Below the pieces are notes generated by a model. The model worked only from the letters and a program-made list of their open reading frames with translations, did not search any database and was not told the origin of the DNA. Shown piece after piece: positions 33,260-42,111 of a stretch of DNA of 62,881 nt. The stretch lies in assembly GCA_041650035.1 (NCBI GenBank), contig JBAZLY010000004.1, positions 1-62,881 on the forward strand. The letters are read 5' to 3'. The DNA comes from JAQUQI01 sp041650035. Its GTDB lineage: Bacteria > Omnitrophota > Gorgyraeia > JABMRG01. The stretch's first letter is position 1. The number at the start of each line of letters is the position of its first letter. Both the position numbers and the translations under genes were made by a program.

Positions 33260-33271
33260 TTTGTTGTTAAC

Positions 33272-34315
33272 ATGGTTGATATATTAATGGGGTATGACAC
33301 GATAACATATGAAAACGGCAGGCTTATGGTAATAAACCAGAGGCTGCTTCCGGGCAAAAAGGAGAAATTAGTCCCGCGGGACGCGCGGGACATCTATTCT
33401 TATATAAAGACCCTGGTTGTCAGAGGGGCTCCAGCTATCGGGGTATTCGCAGCTTACGGAATATTGCTTGGGGCCAGGCAGATAAAGGCCCGCGACAAGA
33501 AGACCTTTTTGGCCTCGCTTGGTACGCTTGCCGATTATCTCAAGCAGAGCAGGCCGACGGCTGTCAATCTCTCGTGGGCGTTAGACAGGATGCTGCTGGC
33601 CGCGCAAAATACTACAGGCAATACCATACCCGCGATAATTAAGGCCTTGCGCCTGGAGGCGTTGGCTATCCACGAACAGGACAGGTTGATGTGCCGGGCC
33701 ATAGGAGACAATGGCGCCTCGCTTATTAAAAAAAATGATACGATATTAACGCATTGCAACGCCGGTTTCTTGGCAACAGGCGGTATGGGCACAGCGCTGG
33801 CGGTTATTTATAGGGCAAAAGAACAAGGCAAGGGGGTCAAGGTATATGCTACCGAGACAAGGCCTTTATTGCAAGGCGCGCGCCTTACGGCATGGGAATT
33901 GCGTAATAGGGGTGTGGATATAACCCTTATCTGTGATAATATGGCTGCTGTCGTCATGAAGCAGAAAGGCGTAAACAAAGTTATTGTAGGCGCTGACAGG
34001 ATCGCTCGAAATGGTGACACGGCCAATAAGATAGGCACATACGCCTTGTCTGTTTTAGCTAAGGCACATAATATACCCTTTTTGATAGCCGCGCCAAGTT
34101 CAACAATAGATCTCTCCATAAAGGATGGTGGTAGCATACCGATAGAACAGCGTCCGGGTGAGGAGATTACTAATATAGCGGGAGTGCGTGTCGCGCCATA
34201 CGGGGTCAAGACTTTTAACCCTGCCTTTGATGTCACCCCCTCAAACCATATCAGCGCGATCATAACGGAAAAAGGGGTAATGAGAAGGCCTTATGGCAGG
34301 AACCTGCGCGTATGA
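33272..34315 (+). CDS. mtnA: S-methyl-5-thioribose-1-phosphate isomerase (MtnA/eIF2B-like)
   Basis: A 347-residue protein of the eIF2B-related sugar-phosphate isomerase family. It has VRGAPAIGVFAAYG, the catalytic Cys in THCNAGFLATGGMGTA, TRPLLQGARLTAWEL and VIVGADRIARNGDTANKIGTY with the catalytic Asp. It converts methylthioribose-1-phosphate to methylthioribulose-1-phosphate in methionine salvage. The usual LDQRLLP is INQRLLP. None of the other salvage genes are in the window. It overlaps thiL by 4 bases. Confidence 0.9.
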   Translation: MVDILMGYDTITYENGRLMVINQRLLPGKKEKLVPRDARDIYSYIKTLVVRGAPAIGVFAAYGILLGARQIKARDKKTFLASLGTLADYLKQSRPTAVNLSWALDRMLLAAQNTTGNTIPAIIKALRLEALAIHEQDRLMCRAIGDNGASLIKKNDTILTHCNAGFLATGGMGTALAVIYRAKEQGKGVKVYATETRPLLQGARLTAWELRNRGVDITLICDNMAAVVMKQKGVNKVIVGADRIARNGDTANKIGTYALSVLAKAHNIPFLIAAPSSTIDLSIKDGGSIPIEQRPGEEITNIAGVRVAPYGVKTFNPAFDVTPSNHISAIITEKGVMRRPYGRNLRV

Positions 34316-35199
34316 GCAGGCCCGTATCAAAGATAGGTGAATTTAGCCTCATTAATGCTATCGCTAAGCAGATAAAGACAGGCGCCTCGGTCTTACGCGG
34401 TATAGGGGATGATTGCGCCGTGCTAAGGTATAAGGCTGGTAAGCATCTGCTCTTTACCACCGATATGATCATAGAGGGCGTGCATTTTAAGACAGCTAAA
34501 GCGGACCCTATAGCCATAGGGCATAAGGCATTGGCTGTCAACATCAGTGATATTGCTTCATGCGGAGGTGTTCCAAAATGGGCGGTTGTTGCCCTGGGTC
34601 TGCCGCCTGCCGTCAAAGGTTCTTTTGTTCGCGGTATTTATAAAGGCATATGCCGTTTGGCCGGGCAATTTAATATTGATATAGTAGGCGGTGATATGAA
34701 TCGCTGTCCGAAGATAACAATATCAATAGCACTTTTAGGAGAGGTTGCTTCAGATGAGCTTGTCACGCGCGGCGGGGCAAGAGATGGGGACTTATTGGTG
34801 CTTACAGGCCCCTTGAGTGCAAGACCCGATCACCTTTGTTTTTTGCCTAAGATAAGAGAGTCGCGTTTTATTGTGAAGAATCTAATGCCTACCGCGATGA
34901 TTGATGTCTCGGACGGGCTTTTGTCGGATCTGGCCCATATATTGAAAATGAGCGGGAAGAAGGCTGTTTTGTATGAGAAATCAATACCTCTTGCGGGGCG
35001 TGTCGGGTATGTTGATAGGGTCTTAAAGACAGGCGAACAGTTTCAGTTGATGTTTACAATGCCAAGGCGTAAGGCGCGGCACTGCCCTGACAATTTTTTT
35101 ATTATAGGGCATATAGCCAAAGGAAAGCCCTCTATTACCATAATCGGGTCTTCCGGCCGCCGGCGTAGGCTTTCGCCTGGCGGTTATGCTCATTTTTAA
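34312..35199 (+). CDS. thiL: Thiamine-monophosphate kinase
   Basis: A 295-residue ThiL of the PurM-like fold, which phosphorylates thiamine monophosphate to the active diphosphate. Visible are GEFSLINAI, GIGDDCAVL (ATP/metal Asp), TTDMIIEGVHF, VNISDIASCGG, VGGDMNRC and IDVSDGLLSDLAH. It shares the ATGA overlap with mtnA. ThiL often neighbours tsaE, as here (75 bases downstream). Confidence 0.92.
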   Translation: MSRPVSKIGEFSLINAIAKQIKTGASVLRGIGDDCAVLRYKAGKHLLFTTDMIIEGVHFKTAKADPIAIGHKALAVNISDIASCGGVPKWAVVALGLPPAVKGSFVRGIYKGICRLAGQFNIDIVGGDMNRCPKITISIALLGEVASDELVTRGGARDGDLLVLTGPLSARPDHLCFLPKIRESRFIVKNLMPTAMIDVSDGLLSDLAHILKMSGKKAVLYEKSIPLAGRVGYVDRVLKTGEQFQLMFTMPRRKARHCPDNFFIIGHIAKGKPSITIIGSSGRRRRLSPGGYAHF

Positions 35200-35274
35200 G
35201 CCATATGTCCAGATCCCGCGTTAATTGTTGTTTATCCCGGCGCGTGGCGGGTTTAGAATGGCCGGAATCTTTTT

Positions 35275-35739
35275 ATGAAAAAGAAAATTATTTCAAAAAG
35301 CCCGGATGACACGATACGACTCGGGTGTCTGCTGGCGCGATTTTTGCAGGCCGGGGACAACATTATATTGGATGGGGACCTGGGCTCGGGCAAGACACTG
35401 TTTACCAAGGGTATCGCCGCTGGATTGAAGATACCGAACCCCGAATATGTGAATTCTCCGTCCTTTACGCTTATTAAAGAGTACAAGGGGCCTGTCAATC
35501 TTTATCATTTAGATCTCTATCGTCTTGACAGGCTTGAGGATATTGAATATATCGGAGTAAAAGAGTATCTTAACGGTGATGGTGTTGTCGTTATTGAATG
35601 GGCCCGGCGCATGGGGGCATTGCTGCCTGTCGAATATCTTGGTATCAGGATAGATATAACCGGACCTTGCGGCAGGGATTTTTTATTTGAAGGCAAAGGG
35701 CGAAGATATGATCATATTATCAGCAGATACTTCAGGTGA
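35275..35739 (+). CDS. tsaE: tRNA threonylcarbamoyladenosine ATPase TsaE
   Basis: A 154-residue P-loop ATPase that drives the TsaBDE complex in t6A formation. The P-loop GDLGSGKT is at residues 34-41, followed by SPSFTLIKEY, LYHLDLYRL and VVVIEWARRM, all family hallmarks. Its end overlaps tsaB by 32 bases, so the two partners are translationally coupled. Confidence 0.94.
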   Translation: MKKKIISKSPDDTIRLGCLLARFLQAGDNIILDGDLGSGKTLFTKGIAAGLKIPNPEYVNSPSFTLIKEYKGPVNLYHLDLYRLDRLEDIEYIGVKEYLNGDGVVVIEWARRMGALLPVEYLGIRIDITGPCGRDFLFEGKGRRYDHIISRYFR

Positions 35740-36421
35740 CAGGTTCGGTTTGGCGCTGTGCGAGGATGGCAGTATTTTAGAGAGCTTCAGGTCAGGGACT
35801 GCCAACGCGCATTCTGTTGATATGCTGCCGGAGATAGAGAGGCTTTTAGCCTCTGGGGGTTTTCGGCCTAAAGATATTGGGCTTTTTTGCGTTGGACTTG
35901 GCCCGGGTTCTTTTACGGGCCTTCGTATAGGGATTACGATGATGAGGGCCATGGCATTTGCCTTAAAAAAACCCATAGCGGGCGTGCCGAGTATTGACGC
36001 CATCGCACATAACGCGGTAGTATCAAACCCGCTTGTATGCGTTATAAAGGATGCGAGGCAGTCAAAAGTGTACGCGAGATTTTACAAGGCTAAGTCCGGC
36101 AAGGCCATTTCTTTGGGCAGGATAATGCTATTGGATATGGATAATCTGCTTTCGCTTGTTAAAGGCAGGATGTATTTTATAGGAGACGCTATAGATATCT
36201 ACAAGGAGACTATTATGAGGGCGGGTTTTACAGGAAAGGATTTAGCGCCGCGGGAGACGTGGCAGCCAGACCCGGGCATAATTGCCATGCTTGGCCGTGA
36301 TAAGGCCAGTGCAGGCTTAAAGGATAATGTGTTTGGTTTGACGCCTTTATACATATATCCGAAAGAATGCCAGATCAGGAGACAGCCGCCTCGAAGAGGG
36401 TTAAAGGTCATGGTCTTTTAG
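35708..36421 (+). CDS. tsaB: tRNA threonylcarbamoyladenosine complex subunit TsaB
   Basis: A 237-residue TsaB, the non-catalytic partner of TsaD. The N-terminus MIILSADTSGDRFGLAL and the GLGPGSFTGLRIGI motif (about residue 67) are diagnostic. The ATG at 35708 gives the standard start; the frame extends 7 codons upstream inside tsaE. It ends 10 bases before alr. Confidence 0.92.
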   Translation: MIILSADTSGDRFGLALCEDGSILESFRSGTANAHSVDMLPEIERLLASGGFRPKDIGLFCVGLGPGSFTGLRIGITMMRAMAFALKKPIAGVPSIDAIAHNAVVSNPLVCVIKDARQSKVYARFYKAKSGKAISLGRIMLLDMDNLLSLVKGRMYFIGDAIDIYKETIMRAGFTGKDLAPRETWQPDPGIIAMLGRDKASAGLKDNVFGLTPLYIYPKECQIRRQPPRRGLKVMVF

Positions 36422-36431
36422 GGAAAATATA

Positions 36432-37601
36432 ATGAAGCGTGCAAACGGTATGCGGTATAATTTTAGTAATATTGGTTTATCAGGGTATGCCCCGACTTGG
36501 ATAGATATAGATCTGTCCGCCATAAGGCATAATTTTTTACGGATCAAAAACATGGTTACAAAAGGCACAGCTATACTTGCCCCGGTAAAGGCCAATGCCT
36601 ATGGGCATGGGATATTGGAGGTGTCTAAAACCCTTGTCAATTTAGGCGTGGATTATCTTGGTGTAAGCACATTGAATGAGGCCATGTTGCTTCGCTCAAA
36701 CGGTTTTGCCAAGATACCGGTTTTGATGATGGGGGCAATACTTGCCAGGTCCGCTGACATAGTTATTGAAAATAATATTACTCAGACTGTGGGAGATATC
36801 GGTCTTGCTATGGCAATAGATAAAACTGCCGGAAAGCGCTGCCGGAGGGCTAAGGTCCATATAAAGATAGACACAGGCATGGGAAGGATAGGTGTTTGGC
36901 ATAAGGATGCCATGAGCCTTCTGCTTGCCATGCGAAGACTGAAAAATATTGAGATAGAGGGCATATTCAGCCATTTTGCAAGTTCCGACGCAGATAGCTT
37001 TCTTACTCATGGTCAGATAGCCGCTTTCAACTCGCTTATTGAAGAGATAGAAAAAGCCGGTATTGAAATACGTTATAAGCATATGGCCAACAGCATGGCG
37101 GTTGTTGATTATAAGAGTTCTCATATGAACCTTATAAGGCCCGGGCTTATCCTTTATGGGTTATGGCCTAAACGCGGGGTATCACGGGGCAAGATACATA
37201 TCAAACCGGCATTAAGCCTTAATAGCAGGATTGTTTTTCTCAAATCGGTACCTCCGGGCAGGGTGATAAGTTATGGCGCTACTCATACTACCAGAAGGCA
37301 TACAAGGATCGCGACTATACCCATAGGTTATGGGGATGGCCTAAGCAGAAGACTGTCCAATAGAGGGTATGCCCTTGTCAAAGGCGTAAGGGTCCCTATT
37401 GTAGGACGGGTATGCATGGATCAGACCATGTTTGATGTTGGCAGGGTTCCTGGTGTGAAAAAGTCTGACCGGGTCACCCTGATAGGCAGGGAATCGGGCA
37501 GGTCTATAACGGTAGATGAGATAGCTGAATTATGTGAAACAATACCTTATGAGGTTGTCTGTTGGCTTGACAAGAGGATACCAAGGAAATATAAAAATTG
37601 A
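36432..37601 (+). CDS. alr: Alanine racemase
   Basis: A 389-residue PLP enzyme making D-alanine for peptidoglycan. The PLP Lys is in APVKANAYGHG (about residue 56), TGMGRIG follows, the catalytic Tyr is in SYGATHT (about 280), and GYGDG and RVCMDQTMFDVG are present. It has an N-terminal lead of about 20 residues before the fold (YAPTWIDIDLSAIRHN). It is the last gene of the long array that begins at gatC; no clear terminator follows, only A- and T-rich sequence. Confidence 0.94.
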   Translation: MKRANGMRYNFSNIGLSGYAPTWIDIDLSAIRHNFLRIKNMVTKGTAILAPVKANAYGHGILEVSKTLVNLGVDYLGVSTLNEAMLLRSNGFAKIPVLMMGAILARSADIVIENNITQTVGDIGLAMAIDKTAGKRCRRAKVHIKIDTGMGRIGVWHKDAMSLLLAMRRLKNIEIEGIFSHFASSDADSFLTHGQIAAFNSLIEEIEKAGIEIRYKHMANSMAVVDYKSSHMNLIRPGLILYGLWPKRGVSRGKIHIKPALSLNSRIVFLKSVPPGRVISYGATHTTRRHTRIATIPIGYGDGLSRRLSNRGYALVKGVRVPIVGRVCMDQTMFDVGRVPGVKKSDRVTLIGRESGRSITVDEIAELCETIPYEVVCWLDKRIPRKYKN

Positions 37602-37657
37602 TTTTTTAAAAAAAAGAGAATTTAATAGATTTAAGCAAAAAAAATGAGTTTTTAAGC

Positions 37658-37674
37658 AATAATTAGCAATTATT
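37658..37674 (+). promoter_or_regulatory. Inverted repeat, possible operator of the pilus operon
   Basis: AATAATT-AGC-AATTATT is a perfect 7-base inverted repeat, also readable as two AGCAAT direct repeats. It ends 15 bases before the -35 box of the pilus operon, whose first gene encodes a MerR-type DNA-binding protein. This suggests an autoregulatory or activating site; binding is not shown. Confidence 0.45.
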
Positions 37675-37689
37675 ACTGTTTTTTCACTA

Positions 37690-37718
37690 TTGACTGATCA
37701 CAGTAAATACTATATACT
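37690..37718 (+). promoter_or_regulatory. Strong sigma-70 promoter of the pilus operon
   Basis: TTGACT (37690-37695), 17-base spacer, TATACT (37713-37718), each five of six consensus bases, with an A/T-rich tract upstream (37602-37680) that could act as an UP element. The leader to the first gene is about 62 bases. Confidence 0.8.
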
Positions 37719-37787
37719 CCCATCATAAGCTATCAAGGTATACCAGAAACTACCAAGCGCCGGCAATATGGGCCGAGGTAAAGGGCT

Positions 37788-37976
37788 ATGAAAGCTGAAA
37801 AATATTATTCGGTTAATGAGGTCGCCAGGCTTTTAAGTATCTCAAAACAGACATTGGTGCGCTATGAATCAAAAGGTATATTCCCAAGCGCCAGGCGTAA
37901 TAAAGTTAACGGGTGGCGTGAATATACAGTAAATGAGATTAACCACTTGCGCAAAATAATAGGCAGGACTTCCTAA
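37788..37976 (+). CDS. Minimal MerR-type helix-turn-helix protein
   Basis: A 62-residue protein that is only a MerR DNA-binding domain: YYSVNEVARLLSISKQTLVR forms the helix-turn-helix, YESKGIFPSARRN the first wing, and WREYTVNEINHLRKI the second part. It lacks the dimerisation coiled coil and effector domain of classical MerR proteins. Its stop and the start of the PilM-PilN gene share one A (TAATG). As first gene of the pilus operon, with an inverted repeat upstream of the promoter, it probably regulates this operon. Confidence 0.85.
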   Translation: MKAEKYYSVNEVARLLSISKQTLVRYESKGIFPSARRNKVNGWREYTVNEINHLRKIIGRTS

Positions 37977-39565
37977 TGCCAAAAAGGGCTGTTGGTATTC
38001 ATATTCTGTCAAAGTATGTAGATATCGCTGAACTTTCAGGTTTACGGTCTAGTCCGGTACTTTTAAGCTTCAGGAGGCAGGAGATCGTCCCGGGGATTAT
38101 TGGTATTGGTCATGATGATGAAAAGGATGCCTCCTTGGCCTGGTGTGAGGGGGTGGTATCTGCCATAAGAAACGGCATTGAGGGCCTTAGGTCCAAACCC
38201 CAATTGATTTATACCGTATTACCGTCAGGTGATACGATGGTCAGGTATTTTGATATGCCGTTTTTGCCTAAATCCGAGCAGGCGCAGGCGGTGCGCTTTG
38301 AGGCAAAAAAATATGTACCCTTCAGGCTTGATGAGATAATAAGTGATTTCAAGGTTCAGGCCTCATCTAAAGCCAAACGATCGATAGATATATTCTTTGT
38401 GGCAGCAACAAAGGATAGGTTGAATAATCATACCGCCAAATTTACGGCGGCAGGTTTGCACGCGGCCGGAATTGATATTATCCCTTTTGCTTTATTGCGC
38501 GTCCTGATGCTGCATAAAAAGGCGGAAGCAAAAAACGGACTGGTCATACTGTATGTTGATGACGATAAAAAGAGTATTTCGATAAGTGTAATAAGATCAG
38601 GTATCCCATTTATGAGCAGGGACATCAAGGTATTAACTGACGATAAGGAGTCTTTATTTGAAAAGGTCGCCAGCGAGTTGATGGTATCGATTGATTATTA
38701 TCGCAGGCAAAGGATAGGTTGTGACGTCTCTAAAATAGTTATTTGCGGTGAACGGCTTTTTGCCGGGCTGGATGCTTATATTTCTAATGAGTTGAAGGTC
38801 GCTACCGAGACCTTGTATGATTTTACGAAAATTAAGAATGCCGACAAGGTGCCTTCTACCGCCATTACAGCTATCGGGGCCGCGATGGGAGGGCTCGGAA
38901 GATCAAACTACAGTGTTAATCTTTCACCTTTTCATGCTATTGCTGAAAAGAGGCAGGCCTTAAATGTCCGGGCGGCGCAGGTTATAGCGGCCGCGGTTAT
39001 TATATTGGCTACCTATCTGTTGTCCGGCTTGTTTTTGAAAAGCGGTTATCTTGAATTAAGCCAATTGGAACAGATCTCCGCGTCTTTGCCGATAACGACC
39101 TCGGTATTGGACGTGGAAACTCTTATAAAGAAAAAGGGTGCCATGCTGGAGGCATTTAGATGTCTTCAGCTTATTCAATCAGACCGTATCTCCTTAGCCA
39201 GGCAGTTGTCCGCGATAACCGCTCGTGTTGAAGAGCAAAGAAAACAAGCGGGCGGCCTATGGATAGATAAGATCGCGTTCAAGGAGACTATCATAACGAA
39301 CGAATCTAAATTGCCTGCCGGTATCAACAGGGAAATGGTTTTGTCGGGGGGCGCTTTCTCAAGTGATGATGCCAGGGAGATGGATTATGTCCACAGTTTT
39401 CTTGGCGCTCTTAAGTCGGATGGGGATTTTACGCATTACTTTAAGGACATAGAGCTGGGTTCTGTCGATAGGACAAATATATCGGACAAATGGGTCGCAA
39501 GTTTTTCTATATTAGCTTATTCACAGCCGCCCAAGACAGCGCAAGGGCGCAGGGGCAGGAGATAG
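37976..39565 (+). CDS. PilM-PilN fusion protein of the type IV pilus alignment complex
   Basis: A 529-residue protein joining two pilus proteins. Residues 1-310 are a PilM-like actin fold (MPKRAVGIHIL, DMPFLPKSEQAQAVRFEAKKYVPF, then ATPase-like segments to AIGAAMGG). At 314-318 VNLSP marks the usual PilN start motif, followed by a membrane segment (about 336-354), a coiled coil and a ferredoxin-like C-terminal domain. In classical type IV pili the cytoplasmic PilM binds the N-terminal peptide of PilN; here the contact is covalent, as in GspL of type II secretion. The name is by domain content. Confidence 0.85.
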   Translation: MPKRAVGIHILSKYVDIAELSGLRSSPVLLSFRRQEIVPGIIGIGHDDEKDASLAWCEGVVSAIRNGIEGLRSKPQLIYTVLPSGDTMVRYFDMPFLPKSEQAQAVRFEAKKYVPFRLDEIISDFKVQASSKAKRSIDIFFVAATKDRLNNHTAKFTAAGLHAAGIDIIPFALLRVLMLHKKAEAKNGLVILYVDDDKKSISISVIRSGIPFMSRDIKVLTDDKESLFEKVASELMVSIDYYRRQRIGCDVSKIVICGERLFAGLDAYISNELKVATETLYDFTKIKNADKVPSTAITAIGAAMGGLGRSNYSVNLSPFHAIAEKRQALNVRAAQVIAAAVIILATYLLSGLFLKSGYLELSQLEQISASLPITTSVLDVETLIKKKGAMLEAFRCLQLIQSDRISLARQLSAITARVEEQRKQAGGLWIDKIAFKETIITNESKLPAGINREMVLSGGAFSSDDAREMDYVHSFLGALKSDGDFTHYFKDIELGSVDRTNISDKWVASFSILAYSQPPKTAQGRRGRR

Positions 39566-39567
39566 GC

Positions 39568-40134
39568 ATGCAGATAAGGTTTAATATAGATCCTAAAAAG
39601 AAGTCGATATTGATATCGCTTGTCATCCTGTCCCTTGCCTTCTTCGCGTGCTTGAACATAGCCGGCGCGCAGACGAGAAAGAGGGAATCTATTAAAAAGA
39701 AGGTCTTGGATCTTTCAAAAAAGATAGTCTTACGGCAGGACATTGAAAAGATAGAAAGGATCAGGCAGGAATATGCGAGGTTTTTTCATGAAGATATAGA
39801 TCGTCAGGTATTAAGGTCGGTTATATTAGCCGTTGCCTCGGAATTAAATGTGGATATAATATCCGCCAAACCGCTTGAAAGAGATGTCTTGGGTGCCGTA
39901 TCAAGAGAGTCTATAGAGCTTTCATTCAGATGCTCCTTTAACGATCTCGGATTATTCATCTCCAGGATCGAGGGTATGCCTGTGATCACTAAAATAGAAT
40001 CGTTATTAATACAAGGGGATTCCGTTAACGAGGGTTCCGGCGCGGCGGCCGCGGGTCTTAAGGGAAAGATCTATGAATCGGATTATGATGTATCTGCTAC
40101 CATGGTGGTCGCGGGGTATTCGATAAACGGTTGA
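39568..40134 (+). CDS. pilO: PilO-like inner-membrane protein
   Basis: A 188-residue bitopic protein: short cytoplasmic lead, membrane segment (about residues 14-32), coiled coil (33-75) and a ferredoxin-like periplasmic domain. This layout and its place between PilMN and PilP-like genes indicate PilO, which pairs with PilN in the periplasm. Sequence signatures are weak, as usual for PilO. The ATG at 39568 is chosen because AGGAG is at ribosome-site distance and lies just after the PilMN stop; an upstream start at 39490 would overlap PilMN needlessly. Confidence 0.78.
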   Translation: MQIRFNIDPKKKSILISLVILSLAFFACLNIAGAQTRKRESIKKKVLDLSKKIVLRQDIEKIERIRQEYARFFHEDIDRQVLRSVILAVASELNVDIISAKPLERDVLGAVSRESIELSFRCSFNDLGLFISRIEGMPVITKIESLLIQGDSVNEGSGAAAAGLKGKIYESDYDVSATMVVAGYSING

Positions 40135-40136
40135 TT

Positions 40137-40598
40137 ATGGATAAGGAAAAGAGACAGCAAATAATATTAGTTATCATAATACCCGTATTTTTTTTGGGCC
40201 TTATATATATGCACTCACGGCAGGCCTCGGCCCCAGGCGTTCCCGGCAGCAATGAGGAGATGCTTAAACCCGATGCCGGTATTGATGCCATACCGATGCC
40301 GGACGAGGGAATGGATTTTAGTTACACCCCCGGCGGAGAAAACCCTTTTATAAATCTCCTGCAGACGCATCTTGCCTCTCTGAACAAGAAAGCGCCGGGT
40401 GAAAACGCCTCTTTGCCGATGCCCCCTCTGCTTGTTGAGGGTATGATATGGAACACCGATAATCCGCAGGCTATAATTAATGGCAAGGTCTTAAACAGCG
40501 GGGACATCATTGATGGTGTGCGCATTGTTAATATCGAGAAGCAGGGCATAACGATAGATTTTAACGGTGAACATGTGCTGATAGAACGAAAAAAATGA
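40137..40598 (+). CDS. PilP/GspC-like periplasmic linker protein
   Basis: A 153-residue protein with an N-terminal membrane anchor (residues 8-25), a low-complexity Pro-rich stretch and a C-terminal small beta domain (VEGMIWNTDNPQAIINGKVL, then VNIEKQGITIDFNGE). That is the homology-region fold of PilP and GspC, which connects the inner-membrane complex to the secretin. It begins 3 bases after pilO and ends 12 bases before the secretin gene. PilP is usually a lipoprotein; this one has no lipobox. Confidence 0.78.
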   Translation: MDKEKRQQIILVIIIPVFFLGLIYMHSRQASAPGVPGSNEEMLKPDAGIDAIPMPDEGMDFSYTPGGENPFINLLQTHLASLNKKAPGENASLPMPPLLVEGMIWNTDNPQAIINGKVLNSGDIIDGVRIVNIEKQGITIDFNGEHVLIERKK

Positions 40599-40610
40599 GG
40601 AGATACTAAC

Positions 40611-42110
40611 ATGAGGGCAACCCGTAGTATAAAATTAAAAAATGCGTTGGTCTTGACGACGGTTATTTTTTATATCATGGTCGTTGTCGGCTATGCCCCC
40701 GCCCAGGAGATGCGCAGTATATCAATGGATTTTCAGCAGGCCGCCTTAAAGGATGTCTTAAAGGTTTTTTCGCAGCAGGCGGGCCTGAATTTTGTAGCAA
40801 CGGAGAATATCGAAGATAAGAAGATTACTCTATACCTTGACAATGTAACCGTCAGGGATGCCCTCGATTCTATTATGTCAGCCAATAACCTTACCTATGA
40901 ACAGGCCCAGGGCAGTTCCATTTTTATTGTTAAGGAATCGGGTAAGACCAAGGTTGATATGCTGACAAAGGTCTATTCTCTTGACTTTGCCCGGATTGGC
41001 CTCTCCAATGATGACTCGACCTCAAGCGGGTCAACGGATATCCGGCCTGTGGTAGAGCATCTGCTTTCGAAAGGCGTAAACGGTGAAACGCTTGGAAGTG
41101 TTGTTGTTGATAAAAGGACAAACAGTCTTATCGTAACCGCGATACCCGCTGATTTCGCGATAATTGAAGACACTATAAAGAAGCTTGACAGCGTGACCCC
41201 GCAGGCGCTTATAGAGGCCGAGATAGTCGAGATACATACCGGCGCTTTAAGGAATCTCGGGCTTGAGTGGGGTGGCAGTGACGGGACGTTTGTCAGGTTC
41301 ACAGGTCCTACGAAACTGACCCATTTTCCCTTCATAAGGCATAATAATCCGTTTTCCAAGGGTCTGTTAAAGATAACCAATACGGATGATGATGACAGCA
41401 CGGATCTTAAAAACGAGATGGGCGTGCTTTCTCTGCAGGAATTTTCCGTTGTCCTTAAGGCCCTTGAAAGCGAGAATATGGCCCGGTATCTGGCAAAACC
41501 GCGCATCATGTCTCTAAGTAGTGAGACGGCGGAGATAAAGATATCGTCTGATACCGCGATCGGCGTAAAAAAGACCAGCATTACCGATACGGGTGAGGTC
41601 ATTGAGGAGGCGGAGAGGATAGAGACAGGCATAACGCTGAAGGTCACACCGACGGTAAACAAAAAAGGCTATATAACTATGACGATAGAGCCTGAGGTAT
41701 CCCGCGCTGTCCAGTCGTCGTATTTTTCAAGTTTCGTGGATCCGACAAAGAGAAGCGCCAAGGCGACGGTTATGGTAAAGGATGGCCAGACTATCGCGAT
41801 AGGTGGTCTGCTGAAAACGGATGAGGAGGACTCCGGAAGGGATGTGCCGGGTATAAGCAAGATACCTCTTCTGGGAAATCTATTTAAGTCTAAAGGTAAA
41901 ACCAAGGTTCAGACCGAGATCATTGTTTTTATTACGGCTCATGCGATACTCGATGACGCTGATGCCGCACAGATGGCCCCGGCGCCAAAGACCGATGAGA
42001 TATTGGTTAACGAGAAGGTAGTTCCGGACACGGCAGATCAGAGAGAGGCGGAGATACGCAAGACCGTTATAAAGCTTAGGAAAAAAAGAGAATTGGAAAG
42101 AGTAAGGTAA
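40611..42110 (+). CDS. Secretin (PilQ/GspD family)
   Basis: A 499-residue outer-membrane secretin, the gated pore for the pilus. A signal peptide (residues 1-31) is followed by an N0/STN domain (MDFQQAALKDVLKVFSQQAG), an N1-type domain with VVDKRTNSLIVTAIP, and the secretin barrel at about 205-460 ending VPGISKIPLLGNLFKSKGK then TEIIVFITAHI-like residues. A charged C-terminal tail of about 40 residues may bind a pilotin. It has a good ribosome site (GAGGAG) and lies between PilP-like and ATPase genes. Confidence 0.93.
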   Translation: MRATRSIKLKNALVLTTVIFYIMVVVGYAPAQEMRSISMDFQQAALKDVLKVFSQQAGLNFVATENIEDKKITLYLDNVTVRDALDSIMSANNLTYEQAQGSSIFIVKESGKTKVDMLTKVYSLDFARIGLSNDDSTSSGSTDIRPVVEHLLSKGVNGETLGSVVVDKRTNSLIVTAIPADFAIIEDTIKKLDSVTPQALIEAEIVEIHTGALRNLGLEWGGSDGTFVRFTGPTKLTHFPFIRHNNPFSKGLLKITNTDDDDSTDLKNEMGVLSLQEFSVVLKALESENMARYLAKPRIMSLSSETAEIKISSDTAIGVKKTSITDTGEVIEEAERIETGITLKVTPTVNKKGYITMTIEPEVSRAVQSSYFSSFVDPTKRSAKATVMVKDGQTIAIGGLLKTDEEDSGRDVPGISKIPLLGNLFKSKGKTKVQTEIIVFITAHAILDDADAAQMAPAPKTDEILVNEKVVPDTADQREAEIRKTVIKLRKKRELERVR

Positions 42111-42111
42111 T

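Noticed and set aside
39490..39567. Longer N-terminus for the PilO-like protein
   Set aside because: It would overlap the PilM-PilN gene by 76 bases and puts non-conserved residues ahead of a well-placed ribosome site and ATG at 39568.
40973..41662. A 229-codon minus-strand frame
   Set aside because: It is fully antisense to the conserved secretin gene and resembles no protein; treated as a shadow.
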